DNA of 64,000 nt from Novosphingobium capsulatum NBRC 12533. Its GTDB lineage: Bacteria; Pseudomonadota; Alphaproteobacteria; Sphingomonadales; Sphingomonadaceae. The stretch is taken from NCBI RefSeq assembly GCF_001598375.1, contig NZ_BCYV01000013.1, positions 1 through 64,000 of the forward strand. The letters are read 5' to 3'. The notes beneath the pieces are model-generated. The model saw nothing but the letters and a program-made list of their open reading frames with translations, was not told where the DNA came from and did no database searches. Positions 1 to 8,349 of the stretch are shown in pieces. The position numbers and the translations under genes were made by a program. Position 1 is the first letter of the stretch. Every line of letters starts with the position of its first letter.

Positions 1-61
1 CACCGCCGTGCCGGAACTGGTGGGCAAGCTTTGAGCATTTGCGCCGGTCTTCTCGTACGGA

Positions 62-280
62 TTAGCTTCCGGGATCGGCGCTAAAGCTTACCTTCTTTTC
101 GACGCGCTTGGGATTGCCCGGTTCGTCGCGGAACTCGGGCCGCCAGAGTTTGCCGCCCGATGGTTGGACCAGCAGGAACAGGCCCTTTTCGTCCGCCAGC
201 TTATAGGGCTTCGCTTGAGGCTTCGCATTGCGGATTGCGGTGTCTCTCGGCGCCGTTGGGGGCCACGCCTTTCGCCGTTT
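62..280 (-). pseudogene. N-terminal fragment of a tyrosine-type phage/island integrase
   Basis: Read on the minus strand, the frame contains TAIRNAKPQAKPYKLADEKG followed by LFLLVQPSGGKLWR. This is the recognisable N-terminal (DUF4102, arm-binding) segment of P4-like integrases. The frame is open from a TGA at 281-283 and stops at a TAA at 62-64 after only about 50 family-like residues. The last ten (VSFSADPGS) no longer match the family, and no ATG, GTG or TTG precedes the TAIRNAK motif. The whole catalytic domain is missing. It lies just downstream of the 3' end of tRNA-Phe, the usual position for an integrase of an island inserted in a tRNA gene, so it is read as an island remnant. Confidence 0.75.
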
Positions 281-411
281 TCAGGATGGCCCCCAAGGTG
301 GCCCCCTGAATTACCGCGATTGCGGGCGAACAAAGGTGGTCGTCAGCGGTTAGGCCGATAGTGAAAATGACAGAAAACTGCACTTTTTTCAACTTTTGGC
401 GAATAAGGCAA

Positions 412-487
412 TGGTGCCCGGGGACGGAATCGAACCGCCGACACCGTGATTTTCAGTCACGTGCTCTACCAACTGAGCTACCCGGGC
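412..487 (-). tRNA. tRNA-Phe (anticodon GAA)
   Basis: The minus strand folds as a standard tRNA. The acceptor stem GCCCGGG pairs with CCCGGGC, the D-arm contains AGCTCAGTTGGTAGAGC, the anticodon loop is CTGAAAA with GAA anticodon, and the T-arm contains GGTTCGATTCC. CCA is encoded at the 3' end (412-414). The length is 76 nt. The 3' half is a common integration site, and an integrase fragment lies about 130 bases downstream. Confidence 0.97.
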
Positions 488-623
488 TTGCCGCGCTGGC
501 GGGCCGTTTGGCCGGCGCCTTGCGTTTGGTGAAGCGCCCTATGGCGAGGTGGCCGAAGGTTGTCCAGCCCTCAATTGCATCTATTTTTCCACAATCGGCT
601 TTTTGGCTTTAGCCGCGGACGCC

Positions 624-791
624 TCAATCCGGGCCTTCCTCTTCGGCGTCGGCGGGCGGGCCGGGCAGGGCATAGCCGTCTTCCAGCCAGCGCATCAGGT
701 CGCGGTCGCGGCAGCGGGCAGAGCAAAACGGCTTGTGCGCATCGCTGCGCGGTTTGCCGCAGATGGGGCAGCGCTTGGGGGTGGTGGTCAT
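624..791 (-). CDS. yacG: DNA gyrase inhibitor YacG (zinc-binding)
   Basis: This is a 55-residue protein starting MTTTPKRCPICGKPR. Four cysteines (C8, C11, C23, C27) in a CxxC-x11-CxxxC arrangement match the YacG zinc knuckle, and RWLEDGYALPG is the typical segment after the zinc finger. The C-terminus is acidic (DAEEEGPD). In E. coli YacG binds GyrB and inhibits gyrase. The ATG overlaps the TGA of the upstream RNase E/G-like gene (ATGA, 788-791), so the two are translationally coupled in an infA-maf-RNase-yacG operon. The length is close to the usual 60-65 residues. Confidence 0.93.
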   Translation of the reverse strand: MTTTPKRCPICGKPRSDAHKPFCSARCRDRDLMRWLEDGYALPGPPADAEEEGPD

Positions 792-1801
792 GGGGTGATC
801 GCCTGGGCAAATCCGGCGGTGGGCGCAAGGGTTTCGTCGAGGGACCAGTGCAGCAGGCGGCCGGTGCGGCGGGCCAGTTCATCCTGCCAGGCGGGCAGCA
901 CGGCACGTGCGAGGGCAGGGTGGCAGGTCAGCAGCAGGGCGCCGGGATCGCGCACCTTTTCCGCGCGGCGCAGCAATTGCCGTGCCGCCGCGCCCAAGGG
1001 GTGGCGGGCAAACAGCGCGGGCAGCGACGGGCGCTCCAGCCGGCTGACCAACTGGACGAAGCCATAGCCGTTCATGGCCGTGCGCTCACCACGCCAGCCG
1101 GTCTGTGCGCCGCGGTCCGTCAGTTCTTGCGCCAGTGCCGCATCTACCGCCTGGCGATCGCGCTTTTCACCCAGCGTGGGGAAATCGATGCCGATCGACC
1201 CGCCGATATCCATGCGCATGATCGCGGCGGCGATGGCCGGCACTGCGGCAAGGGCAAGGGCGGTGAGCGGCGGGCTGCCGTCAATATCGATCAGGGTCAT
1301 CGCCGGGGTCGGGCTGATGCACAGGGCGCCGCGCGCGAAGGCGATCTCGCCGCTCATTGCCTCGTCCACCAGGTCATCCCAGCCGGCCTGGTCGAGCGCG
1401 GGATCGGTGGCGTGGATCAGGCGCACGGGCTGGCCGGTGGCGGCCAGTTGCTGCGCCAGGGTGGGGGCAGGGCAGGCCTCTTCACCAGGGGCAGCAGGGC
1501 GCGCCATCGGCAGCTTGGTGCGGCCCTTTTCGGCAATGGCGGCGCGCGTGACGCGGAACAGGCCGCTGGCGCCCTCGGGCAGGTCGGGCGTCAGGCCATC
1601 GACCAGGGCAACGGCGCCGTCGGCAAACTGGACCGTGCCGCGCCGCGTGCCGGCAAGGCGGCTGGCGACGCGCGCGGGCGCTACCAGGCCCACGGCAAGC
1701 CCGCCCGGCCATGCAAGGCGCGCAGCCAGGATCTGCGCACCATCGACCAGGGCGGCGCGGGTTTCGCCAATGCCTTCTTCCACCAGCCAGGTGGCGGTCA
1801 T
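788..1801 (-). CDS. RNase E/G family protein (short form)
   Basis: This 337-residue protein resembles the catalytic core of ribonuclease E/G. The segment SPTPAMTLIDIDG near residues 175-190 corresponds to the family's metal-site region, and MRMDIGGSIGIDFPTL follows around residues 210-225. It lacks the long C-terminal scaffold of RNase E, and no S1 domain is obvious at the N-terminus. It is therefore the short ribonuclease E/G-like protein found next to maf in sphingomonads, not the main degradosome RNase E. It lies 7 bases downstream of maf and overlaps yacG by 4 bases. A role in RNA processing is inferred from the family. Confidence 0.85.
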   Translation of the reverse strand: MTATWLVEEGIGETRAALVDGAQILAARLAWPGGLAVGLVAPARVASRLAGTRRGTVQFADGAVALVDGLTPDLPEGASGLFRVTRAAIAEKGRTKLPMARPAAPGEEACPAPTLAQQLAATGQPVRLIHATDPALDQAGWDDLVDEAMSGEIAFARGALCISPTPAMTLIDIDGSPPLTALALAAVPAIAAAIMRMDIGGSIGIDFPTLGEKRDRQAVDAALAQELTDRGAQTGWRGERTAMNGYGFVQLVSRLERPSLPALFARHPLGAAARQLLRRAEKVRDPGALLLTCHPALARAVLPAWQDELARRTGRLLHWSLDETLAPTAGFAQAITP

Positions 1802-1808
1802 GGCGTGC

Positions 1809-2393
1809 TCAGGCCAGCAGGCCGGCGGCCACCAGCAGGCGCCGGGTTTCGAACAGGGGCAGGCCGATCACGCCCGAATGGCTGCCGGCCAGCCAGGCGC
1901 AGAAGCCTTCGGCGCTGCCCTGGATGGCATAGCCGCCGGCCTTGCCGTGCCATTCGCCGCCGGCGATATAGGCGTCTATCTCAGCTTCGGAGAGGCGCTT
2001 GAAGCGTACGATGGTTTCGCTCAACGCCTCGCGCAGCGTGCCATCGGGCATCAGCAGGGCAACGGCGGAGAAAACGCGGTGGCGGCGGCCCGACAGCAGC
2101 GCAAGGCAGTGGCGCGCGGTGGCCTCGTCCTCGGCCTTGGGCAGGATGCGACGCCCGGCGCCGACCACGGTATCGCCCGAAAGGATGGCGCCATCGGGCG
2201 CGAGTGCCGCCGCCGCGCGGGCCTTTTCCGCAGCCAGGCGCACGGCGTGGACACGCGGCGTCTCACCCGGCAGCGGGCTTTCATCGATGTCGGTGGCGAT
2301 AATGCGATCGGGCACCAGCCCCAGGCGCGCGATCAGATCACGCCGGCGCGGGCTGGCCGAGGCCAGCACCAGCGGCGGCACAGTCGCAGTCAT
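1809..2393 (-). CDS. maf: Maf family nucleoside triphosphate pyrophosphatase
   Basis: This is a 194-residue Maf/YceF-like protein. The N-terminal LASASPRRRDLIARLGL is the family's nucleotide-binding signature, SGDTVV near residue 70 carries the catalytic aspartate region, and GKAGGYAIQG near residue 150 is the conserved C-terminal motif. Maf proteins hydrolyse non-canonical or methylated NTPs as a housecleaning activity and are linked to division control. Length is normal. It sits between infA and the RNase E/G-like gene on the same strand, the usual alphaproteobacterial arrangement. Confidence 0.93.
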   Translation of the reverse strand: MTATVPPLVLASASPRRRDLIARLGLVPDRIIATDIDESPLPGETPRVHAVRLAAEKARAAAALAPDGAILSGDTVVGAGRRILPKAEDEATARHCLALLSGRRHRVFSAVALLMPDGTLREALSETIVRFKRLSEAEIDAYIAGGEWHGKAGGYAIQGSAEGFCAWLAGSHSGVIGLPLFETRRLLVAAGLLA

Positions 2394-2427
2394 CAGAACG
2401 AGCCCGGCAACGGTACAGGCCCGGGCA

Positions 2428-2673
2428 TCAGTACTGGCCGGGGCCGCCTCGGCCAGGCATGAAGCGGTAGGTGATGCGCCCCTTGGTCAGATCGTAAGGG
2501 GTGAGTTCCACCAGCACTTCGTCGCCCACCAGCACGCGGATGCGGTTCTTGCGCATCTTGCCGGCGGTGTGGCCCAGGATCTCGTGATCGTTTTCCAGAC
2601 GCACGCGGAACATGGCATTGGGCAGCAGTTCCACCACCGTGCCGCGCATCTCGAGGAGTTCTTCTTTCGCCAT
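2428..2673 (-). CDS. infA: translation initiation factor IF-1
   Basis: This 81-residue protein starts [20 protein letters not shown] and contains the S1/OB-fold core typical of IF-1 ([20 protein letters not shown]). Near the C-terminus it has [13 protein letters not shown]-1 binds the 30S A site during initiation. The upstream ATG at 2671-2673 matches the family N-terminus exactly; the frame stays open further upstream but without homology. It is the first gene of the infA-maf-RNase-yacG group. The C-terminal tail PGRGGPGQY is slightly longer than in 72-residue enterobacterial IF-1. Confidence 0.96.
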   Translation of the reverse strand: MAKEELLEMRGTVVELLPNAMFRVRLENDHEILGHTAGKMRKNRIRVLVGDEVLVELTPYDLTKGRITYRFMPGRGGPGQY

Positions 2674-2983
2674 CGGCGGGGTCAGTAGCCTTTTGTCTTG
2701 AATGGCCGGAAAGACAACCGGCACCGACGTGGCGCAAGCTGCATAGCCATGATCGAGGGGGTCGCGATAAAACGACGCGCGTGGCGCCCATAGCGTTCCG
2801 GCCGGCAAAAGAAAAGCCCCGCATTTGCAGCCAGGTTCCAGTGGTGATCCGGGCACCGGCACCGCGCCCGGCCAGCCGATGTTCATCCACGCTGGACGAC
2901 AAATTGATACGATTTGTGTGTTGTTTCAATTTGTCAGGCGCGCCAGCAGGATCGCCTCGAAGCCATGATGGGGTTTGTTGCGC
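2674..2983. other. intergenic region between divergent infA and the outer membrane receptor gene
   Basis: This stretch of about 310 bases holds no credible gene. It should contain the promoters of infA (leftward) and of the receptor-like gene (rightward). The only clear structure is an AT-rich inverted repeat at 2901-2932, listed separately. Confidence 0.6.
2901..2932. promoter_or_regulatory. AT-rich inverted repeat upstream of the receptor gene
   Basis: AAATTGATAC (2901-2910) and GTTTCAATTT (2923-2932) form a 10-base inverted repeat with one mismatch and a 12-base spacer. It lies about 50 bases before the start of the TonB-receptor-like gene, in an unusually AT-rich patch. TTGATA inside the left arm could also serve as a -35 element. 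It may be an operator or promoter region; no known regulator motif was recognised. Confidence 0.35.
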
Positions 2984-5602
2984 GTGTCTGTTCGTCTTGC
3001 CTTGCTGTGTGCCGTTTCCGCGCTTGCCGTTTGCGGGGGTGAGCGGGCCTGGGCCGCAGACCAGGCTGCGCAGGCGCCCGCTCCTGCCCCTGAGGCCGAT
3101 GGCACCACCGGCGCAACCGCTGGCGGCAGCGGCCAGCAGATGGTCAATACCCAGGGCCAGTTGGGCGTGGATGCCAACGGTGACGGCGTGGACGATGTGA
3201 CCGGTGAAATCCTGGTCAACGCCGCACCGATCAAGGGCGTGGTGCAGGCGCAGCAACCCCCGATCGTGACGCTGGATGAAGACGAAATCGCCGCCTACGG
3301 CGTCAATTCGATCCAGGATCTGCTGACTGTGCTGGCGCCGCAGACCGATTCCGGGCGCGGGCGCAGCAGCGACGGGCCGGTGATCCTGCTCAACGGCATG
3401 CGCATTTCCAACTTCCGCGAAATGCGTGGGCTGCCGCCCGAGGCGATCCGCCGGGTGGAAGTCCTGCCCGAGGAAGTGGCGCTGAAATACGGCTATCGCC
3501 CCGATCAGCGCGTGGTCAACTTCATCCTCAAAGACCACTACAAGAGCATCAGCAGCGAAACCGAGGCCAGCGTGCCGGGCAACGGCAGCTATGCCGGGTT
3601 GAGCGAGGAAGCCACGCTGGCCAAGATCGCCAACAAGGCCCGCATCAACGTGACCGGCACGGTATCGACGCAAAGCGCGATCACCGAAGCCGAGCGCGGC
3701 ATCAGCCAGGCCAGCGCGGCCACAGGCACCGGCACGGGCGGCAACAGCACCGTGGCGGGTGACCCCAACCAGGCCGATTATCGCACGCTGCAGGCCAAGG
3801 CCGATAGCGCCGCGTTGAATGCCACTTGGTCCAAGCCGATCGGCCTGGGCACCGGGTTGACGCTCAACGCGCTGGCGCAACGTGATTACAGCCGCAGCTG
3901 GAACGGCCTCAACACCGTGACGCTGACCGATCCCGACAGCGGCAACAGCGTGACGCGCACCACCACCGCGCCCGAGCCGCTGACCACGCGCACCTATACT
4001 ACCACGCTCTCGGCCGGCGCCGGGCTCAACACCGGCATCGGCGCCTGGCAGCTATCGGTGACGGCCGACGGCAGCCATGTCACCACCGATACCCGGATCG
4101 ACCGCTCGGCCGATCTTTCGGGCCTGCAAACGCTGGTCGACGATGGCAGCCTGAGCGCCACGGGCGCGCTGCCCAGCGGCGCGATCATCGCTGGCGGGGC
4201 CGATCGCGCGCTGAGCCGCACCGACAGTCTGACCTCGCTGGCGACGGCCAACGGCCAGCCGTTCCGCCTGCCGGGCGGGGCGACCTCGCTTACAGTCAAG
4301 ACCGGCTTTGCCTATTCCGGCATCCACAGCACCGATACGCGCACCGCCAACGGGGCGATCGATCTCAAGCGTGGCGACGCGCAGCTGGGCTTCAGCCTCG
4401 ACGTGCCGATCACCAGCAAGCGCGAGAACTTCGGCGGTTTCCTCGGCAACCTGTCGCTCAACATGAATGCCGAGGCGCACACGCTGTCGGACTTTGGCGC
4501 GCTCTATGATTATGGCGCCGGGCTGACCTGGCGCCCCACCGACAAGTTGAGCTTCACCGGCACGTTCATCGGTGCCGAGACCGCGCCGTCGCTGACGCAA
4601 CTGGGTGCGCCGACGACCACCACCCAGAACGTGGCGATCTATGATTTCATCAAGGGCCAGACGGTGCTGGCTACGGTGACCAGCGGGGGCAACCGCGACC
4701 TGCTCAAGGAGCGCCAGCGCGACGTGAAGCTGGCCGGCAACTGGACCTTGCCGTTCCTGACCAATTCGACTTTCGTGGTGGAATATTTCCACAACCGCAG
4801 TTTCAACACCAGCAACAGCTTCCCCCTGCTGACGGCCGAGGTGGAAGCGGCCTATCCCGGGCGCGTCACGCGCAATGCCGCAGGCGATATCGTGTCGGTC
4901 GACGAAAGCCCGGTAACGTTCGCGCGCCAGGAAAGCGAAAGCTTCCGCTATGGCATCAACCTGGCGGGCAGTTTTGGCACGCCCGATCCCAATCTGGTGC
5001 GCCAGCGCGGCATGCGGGGCATGATGGGGCCGGGTGGGCCACGCATGGGTGGCGGTGGACGTGGCGGGCATGGTGGTCCGGGCGGTCCTGGCGGGCCCGG
5101 TGGTCCAGGTGGCCCGGGCGGCTTTGATGGGCGCGGGCGCTGGAACCTGTCGCTGACCCACACGATCATGCTGATGAACCGGGTACAACTGACCCCGGGC
5201 GGGACGGTCTACGATCTGCTGGGCGGCAGCGCGCTGTCGAGTACCGGGGTAGCGCGGCACAGTATCGAGCTGGAAGGCGGCGGCTTCTATCGCAGCTTTG
5301 GCGTGCGCCTGACCGGCACCTACACCGGCTCAGCCCACGCGGATTCGGGCACGACCAGCCTGGATTTCCACCCTATCGCCAAGTTCAACTTGCGCCTGTT
5401 TGCCGATCTTGGCCGCCGCCCCGGTGTGGTCAAGGCCGTGCCGTTCCTCAAGAATGCACGGCTTTCTCTGGCGGTGAACAACGTGTTCGATGCCCAGCAG
5501 AAAGTGACCGACCAGACCGGCGCGATCCCGCTGCGCTATCAGGCCGGCTATCTCGATCCCACCGGGCGGGTGTTCAAGCTGGAATTCCGCAAGATGTTCT
5601 GA
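2984..5602 (+). CDS. TonB-dependent receptor-like outer membrane protein
   Basis: This protein has about 872 residues. A GTG start at 2984 gives a clean signal peptide (SVRLALLCAVSALAV to AWA, then AD); in-frame TTG codons at 2975 and 2978 are alternatives. After a low-complexity Ala/Pro stretch comes DANGDGVDD, which resembles a calcium-binding loop. A plug-like domain follows at about residues 75-190 (VILLNGMRISNFREMRGLPP, then RRVEVLPEEVALKYGYRP). The rest reads as a beta-barrel ending in a C-terminal phenylalanine (KLEFRKMF). A Gly/Pro/His-rich segment (around 5020-5130) interrupts the barrel and is probably a surface loop. No substrate can be assigned. It converges on the PilZ gene with a 4-base gap. 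Confidence 0.8.
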   Translation: MSVRLALLCAVSALAVCGGERAWAADQAAQAPAPAPEADGTTGATAGGSGQQMVNTQGQLGVDANGDGVDDVTGEILVNAAPIKGVVQAQQPPIVTLDEDEIAAYGVNSIQDLLTVLAPQTDSGRGRSSDGPVILLNGMRISNFREMRGLPPEAIRRVEVLPEEVALKYGYRPDQRVVNFILKDHYKSISSETEASVPGNGSYAGLSEEATLAKIANKARINVTGTVSTQSAITEAERGISQASAATGTGTGGNSTVAGDPNQADYRTLQAKADSAALNATWSKPIGLGTGLTLNALAQRDYSRSWNGLNTVTLTDPDSGNSVTRTTTAPEPLTTRTYTTTLSAGAGLNTGIGAWQLSVTADGSHVTTDTRIDRSADLSGLQTLVDDGSLSATGALPSGAIIAGGADRALSRTDSLTSLATANGQPFRLPGGATSLTVKTGFAYSGIHSTDTRTANGAIDLKRGDAQLGFSLDVPITSKRENFGGFLGNLSLNMNAEAHTLSDFGALYDYGAGLTWRPTDKLSFTGTFIGAETAPSLTQLGAPTTTTQNVAIYDFIKGQTVLATVTSGGNRDLLKERQRDVKLAGNWTLPFLTNSTFVVEYFHNRSFNTSNSFPLLTAEVEAAYPGRVTRNAAGDIVSVDESPVTFARQESESFRYGINLAGSFGTPDPNLVRQRGMRGMMGPGGPRMGGGGRGGHGGPGGPGGPGGPGGPGGFDGRGRWNLSLTHTIMLMNRVQLTPGGTVYDLLGGSALSSTGVARHSIELEGGGFYRSFGVRLTGTYTGSAHADSGTTSLDFHPIAKFNLRLFADLGRRPGVVKAVPFLKNARLSLAVNNVFDAQQKVTDQTGAIPLRYQAGYLDPTGRVFKLEFRKMF

Positions 5603-5606
5603 GGGC

Positions 5607-5993
5607 CTAGACGAACCGCCGGCCCTGGACGAATTCTCGCGCCGCGGTGCGTTCCTGTTCGCGGCGGTGTTCGCTGAAATGATCGGCGAACTGGCGCAGG
5701 GCGATCACCTGTTCCAGCGCCAGTGGCTCGTCAAAGTGAAAGCCGCAATGGCCGTCCCTGATCCACACGGCGGCGCCGAACCCTTCGAGGCGGTTGATTT
5801 CCAGCACCCCGGTTTCGCCCAGCGCCGGCGGGCATTGCAGGACCAGGCGCGCCCCGGTGCGCGACAGGTCTTCCACCAGGCAGGGGCACACGCCACGGCG
5901 CAAGATCAGGCGCCCGGGAATGTTGAGCCTTGCCCGTGCATCCGCGCGGCGGCCGCGCGTTGCACTATCACCGGTGACGGGGGCATTCACCAT
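5607..5993 (-). CDS. PilZ domain protein
   Basis: This is a single-domain protein of about 128 residues. RRADARARLNIPGRL near the N-terminus supplies the arginine-rich part of a PilZ c-di-GMP site, and DLSRTGARL supplies the D/NxSxxG part. The domain continues through AVWIRDGHCGFHF. It probably acts as a small c-di-GMP receptor, and the window also encodes a GGDEF-EAL protein at 60.6 kb. The ATG at 5993 was chosen; a GTG at 6002 would add three residues. Confidence 0.88.
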   Translation of the reverse strand: MVNAPVTGDSATRGRRADARARLNIPGRLILRRGVCPCLVEDLSRTGARLVLQCPPALGETGVLEINRLEGFGAAVWIRDGHCGFHFDEPLALEQVIALRQFADHFSEHRREQERTAAREFVQGRRFV

Positions 5994-6038
5994 GGCTGCC
6001 ACGTTTACCCCGGCATGGTAAAGGTATCATCTGCAATC

Positions 6039-6050
6039 ATCTACGTAGAT
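6039..6050. promoter_or_regulatory. perfect 12-bp palindrome between pilZ and uvrC
   Basis: ATCTACGTAGAT is a perfect palindrome in the 130-base divergent gap between the PilZ gene and uvrC, followed by an AT-rich stretch (ATACGGATAATACT). Its position fits an operator serving one or both genes. No regulator is known from this sequence alone. Confidence 0.35.
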
Positions 6051-6127
6051 ATACGGATAATACTTGTCCACGATCGGCATCCTTTCGGGCTCTCCCCAAA
6101 CGGGGTAACAGCCCCTATCTGGCAGAT

Positions 6128-8071
6128 ATGGCCCGCAAGAGCGCATCTTCCCCGCCCGACCGTGATACCGAGCGCTTCCACGAAGACGCCGCGATCAGCA
6201 CGATGCGGGGCACCGACCAGCCCGATCTGGAACGCGGCGTGGACACCATCCGCGACGTTGTCCGCACGCTCAAGCCCAAGCCCGGCGTCTATCGCATGCT
6301 CGATGCGCGCGGCGACGTGCTCTATGTGGGCAAGGCGCGCGCGCTGAAAAATCGCGTGGCCAATTACACCCAGGTTGATCGGCTGCCCAACCGCCTGCGC
6401 CGCATGGTCAGCCAGACGCGGTCGATGACGATCGTGACGACCAATTCCGAGGCCGAGGCGCTGCTGCTCGAAGCGCAGCTGATCAAGCGCTATCGCCCGC
6501 CTTACAACGTGCTGCTGCGCGACGATAAGTCGTTTCCCTTCATCCTGTTGCGGGCCGATCACGCGTTTCCGCGGATCATGAAGCATCGCGGCGCGCGCAA
6601 GGCCAAGGGCAATTACTATGGGCCCTTTGCCAGCGCCGGATCGGTCAACACCACGATCAACGCGCTGCAAAAGCTGTTCCTGCTGCGCAGCTGCAACGAT
6701 GGCTTCATGGCGCGCCGCGACCGGCCGTGCCTGCTCTATCAGATCAAGCGCTGCAGTGCCCCGTGCGTCGATCGCATTGCCGAGGCGGACTATGCCGAAC
6801 TGGTGCGCCAGGCGAAGGATTTCCTCGGCGGCAAATCGGGCGCGGTGCAGCGCGAGATCGAAACCCAGATGAGCGAGGCGGCCGAGAATCTGGACTTCGA
6901 ACGCGCGGCCATGCTGCGCGACCGCTTGCGCGCGGCCACGTTCATCCAGGGCAGCCAGGCGATCAATGCCGAAGGCGTGGGCAATGGGGATGTCTTTGCC
7001 ATGGCCAGCAAGGGCGGCCAGATCGCCATCCAGGCATTCTTCATCCGGGGCGGGCAGAACTGGGGCCACCGCGCGTTCTTCCCCACCCACACCGAGGGGC
7101 TGGAAGAGGCCGAGGTGATGACCAGCTTCCTGGCGCAGTTCTACGAGGAAGTGCCGCCGCCGCGCCTGATCATGGTCGATCGCATTCTGCCCGAGGCGGA
7201 GTTGCTGGCCGAGGCCCTGCACGAAGGTGCGGGCGGCAAGGTGGAGATCACCGTGCCGCAGCGTGGCGACCGGCGCCGGCTGATGGAGCAGGCCAGCCGC
7301 AATGCGGTGGAGGCGCTCGATCGGCGGCTGGCGGAAACCGGCACCAAGGCCAAGATCCTGCGCGAACTGGCCGAATTCCTGGAACTGCCCGATGTGCCGC
7401 AGCGCATCGAGGTTTACGACAACAGCCATATCCAGGGCACCAATGCGCTGGGTGGCATGGTCGTGGCCGGGCCCGAAGGGTTCCAGAAGGGCCAGTACCG
7501 CAAGTTCAACATCAAGCGCGCCGAAACTCGGCCGGGGGATGACTTTGCCATGATGCGCGAGGTCATGGCGCGCCGCTTTGGCCGCGTGCAGGAGGAAGAC
7601 CCCGATCGCCAGGGCGGCACCTGGCCCGATCTGGTGCTGATCGATGGCGGCAAGGGCCAGATGACGGCCGTGCGCGAGACGCTGGAGGAACTGGGCATCG
7701 AGGATGTGCCGCTGATTGCGGTGTCCAAGGGGCCGGATCGCAACGCCGGGCGCGAGCATTTCCACTTTCCCGATGGGCGCGAAAAGCTGCTGCCGCTCAA
7801 TTCCCCGGTGCTGTTCTACTTGCAGCAACTGCGCGATGAGGCGCACCGTTTCGCCATTGGTGCGCACCGCGCCAAGCGCAGCCGGGCGATCACCGCCAGC
7901 CCGCTCGACGAGATTCCGGGAATCGGTCCGGCGCGCAAGCGTGCGCTGCTGTTGCATTTTGGTACCGCCGGCAAAGTGCGCGCCGCCTCGCTCGAAGACC
8001 TCATGCGGGCGCCTGGGGTGAGTGCTGCGGTGGCGCAAACCATCTATGATTTCTATCATCCCGGGGCGTAA
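6128..8071 (+). CDS. uvrC: excinuclease ABC subunit C
   Basis: This 647-residue protein is the UvrC endonuclease of nucleotide excision repair, which makes the incisions on both sides of a lesion. An N-terminal extension of about 45 residues precedes the GIY-YIG domain (PGVYRML, then LYVGKARALKNR). The cysteine cluster CLLYQIKRCSAPC lies near residues 200-215 and the UVR motif (FERAAMLRDRLRA) near 260. The RNase H-like C-terminal nuclease domain includes VYDNSHIQGT and LVLIDGGKGQ. Tandem HhH motifs end the protein (IPGIGPARKRALLLHFG). It is complete and diverges from the PilZ gene. Confidence 0.97.
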   Translation: MARKSASSPPDRDTERFHEDAAISTMRGTDQPDLERGVDTIRDVVRTLKPKPGVYRMLDARGDVLYVGKARALKNRVANYTQVDRLPNRLRRMVSQTRSMTIVTTNSEAEALLLEAQLIKRYRPPYNVLLRDDKSFPFILLRADHAFPRIMKHRGARKAKGNYYGPFASAGSVNTTINALQKLFLLRSCNDGFMARRDRPCLLYQIKRCSAPCVDRIAEADYAELVRQAKDFLGGKSGAVQREIETQMSEAAENLDFERAAMLRDRLRAATFIQGSQAINAEGVGNGDVFAMASKGGQIAIQAFFIRGGQNWGHRAFFPTHTEGLEEAEVMTSFLAQFYEEVPPPRLIMVDRILPEAELLAEALHEGAGGKVEITVPQRGDRRRLMEQASRNAVEALDRRLAETGTKAKILRELAEFLELPDVPQRIEVYDNSHIQGTNALGGMVVAGPEGFQKGQYRKFNIKRAETRPGDDFAMMREVMARRFGRVQEEDPDRQGGTWPDLVLIDGGKGQMTAVRETLEELGIEDVPLIAVSKGPDRNAGREHFHFPDGREKLLPLNSPVLFYLQQLRDEAHRFAIGAHRAKRSRAITASPLDEIPGIGPARKRALLLHFGTAGKVRAASLEDLMRAPGVSAAVAQTIYDFYHPGA

Positions 8072-8349
8072 ACAGCTGCCCCAGTGGCATTTGTGGAAAT
8101 TATCAGACAATTGTCGTGCTGGTGTTGTGCCAGCGTGAAGTACCGCAGTGGTTATTTGCGGTTTCCCTCAAATAGGGGATGACGAAAACACCCTTAATGC
8201 TCGATAACCGTGTTAGGCAACGTCTCTGCACATAGCTTGCGGCATGACAGGGATAGTCAGCGTAACGTGGCAAGGATCGGCAGCCCACCAGGGGACGTGG
8301 TGGAGCAGGACCGACCGGCAGGGTGGTCCGTCGCTGCCTGGGGGGTACG

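Noticed and set aside
1..34. A plus-strand frame ending TAVPELVGKL then TGA at the window's edge.
   Set aside because: It could be the end of a gene outside the window, but ten residues give no evidence of family or reality.
560..2462. Long plus-strand frames opposite yacG, the RNase E/G-like gene and maf.
   Set aside because: Arg/Ala/Gly-rich shadows with no domain; the minus-strand genes are clear families.
5020..5135. Collagen-like GGP repeat as a possible assembly error or phase-variable tract.
   Set aside because: The repeat keeps the frame and codons vary between units, so it is an ordinary low-complexity loop.
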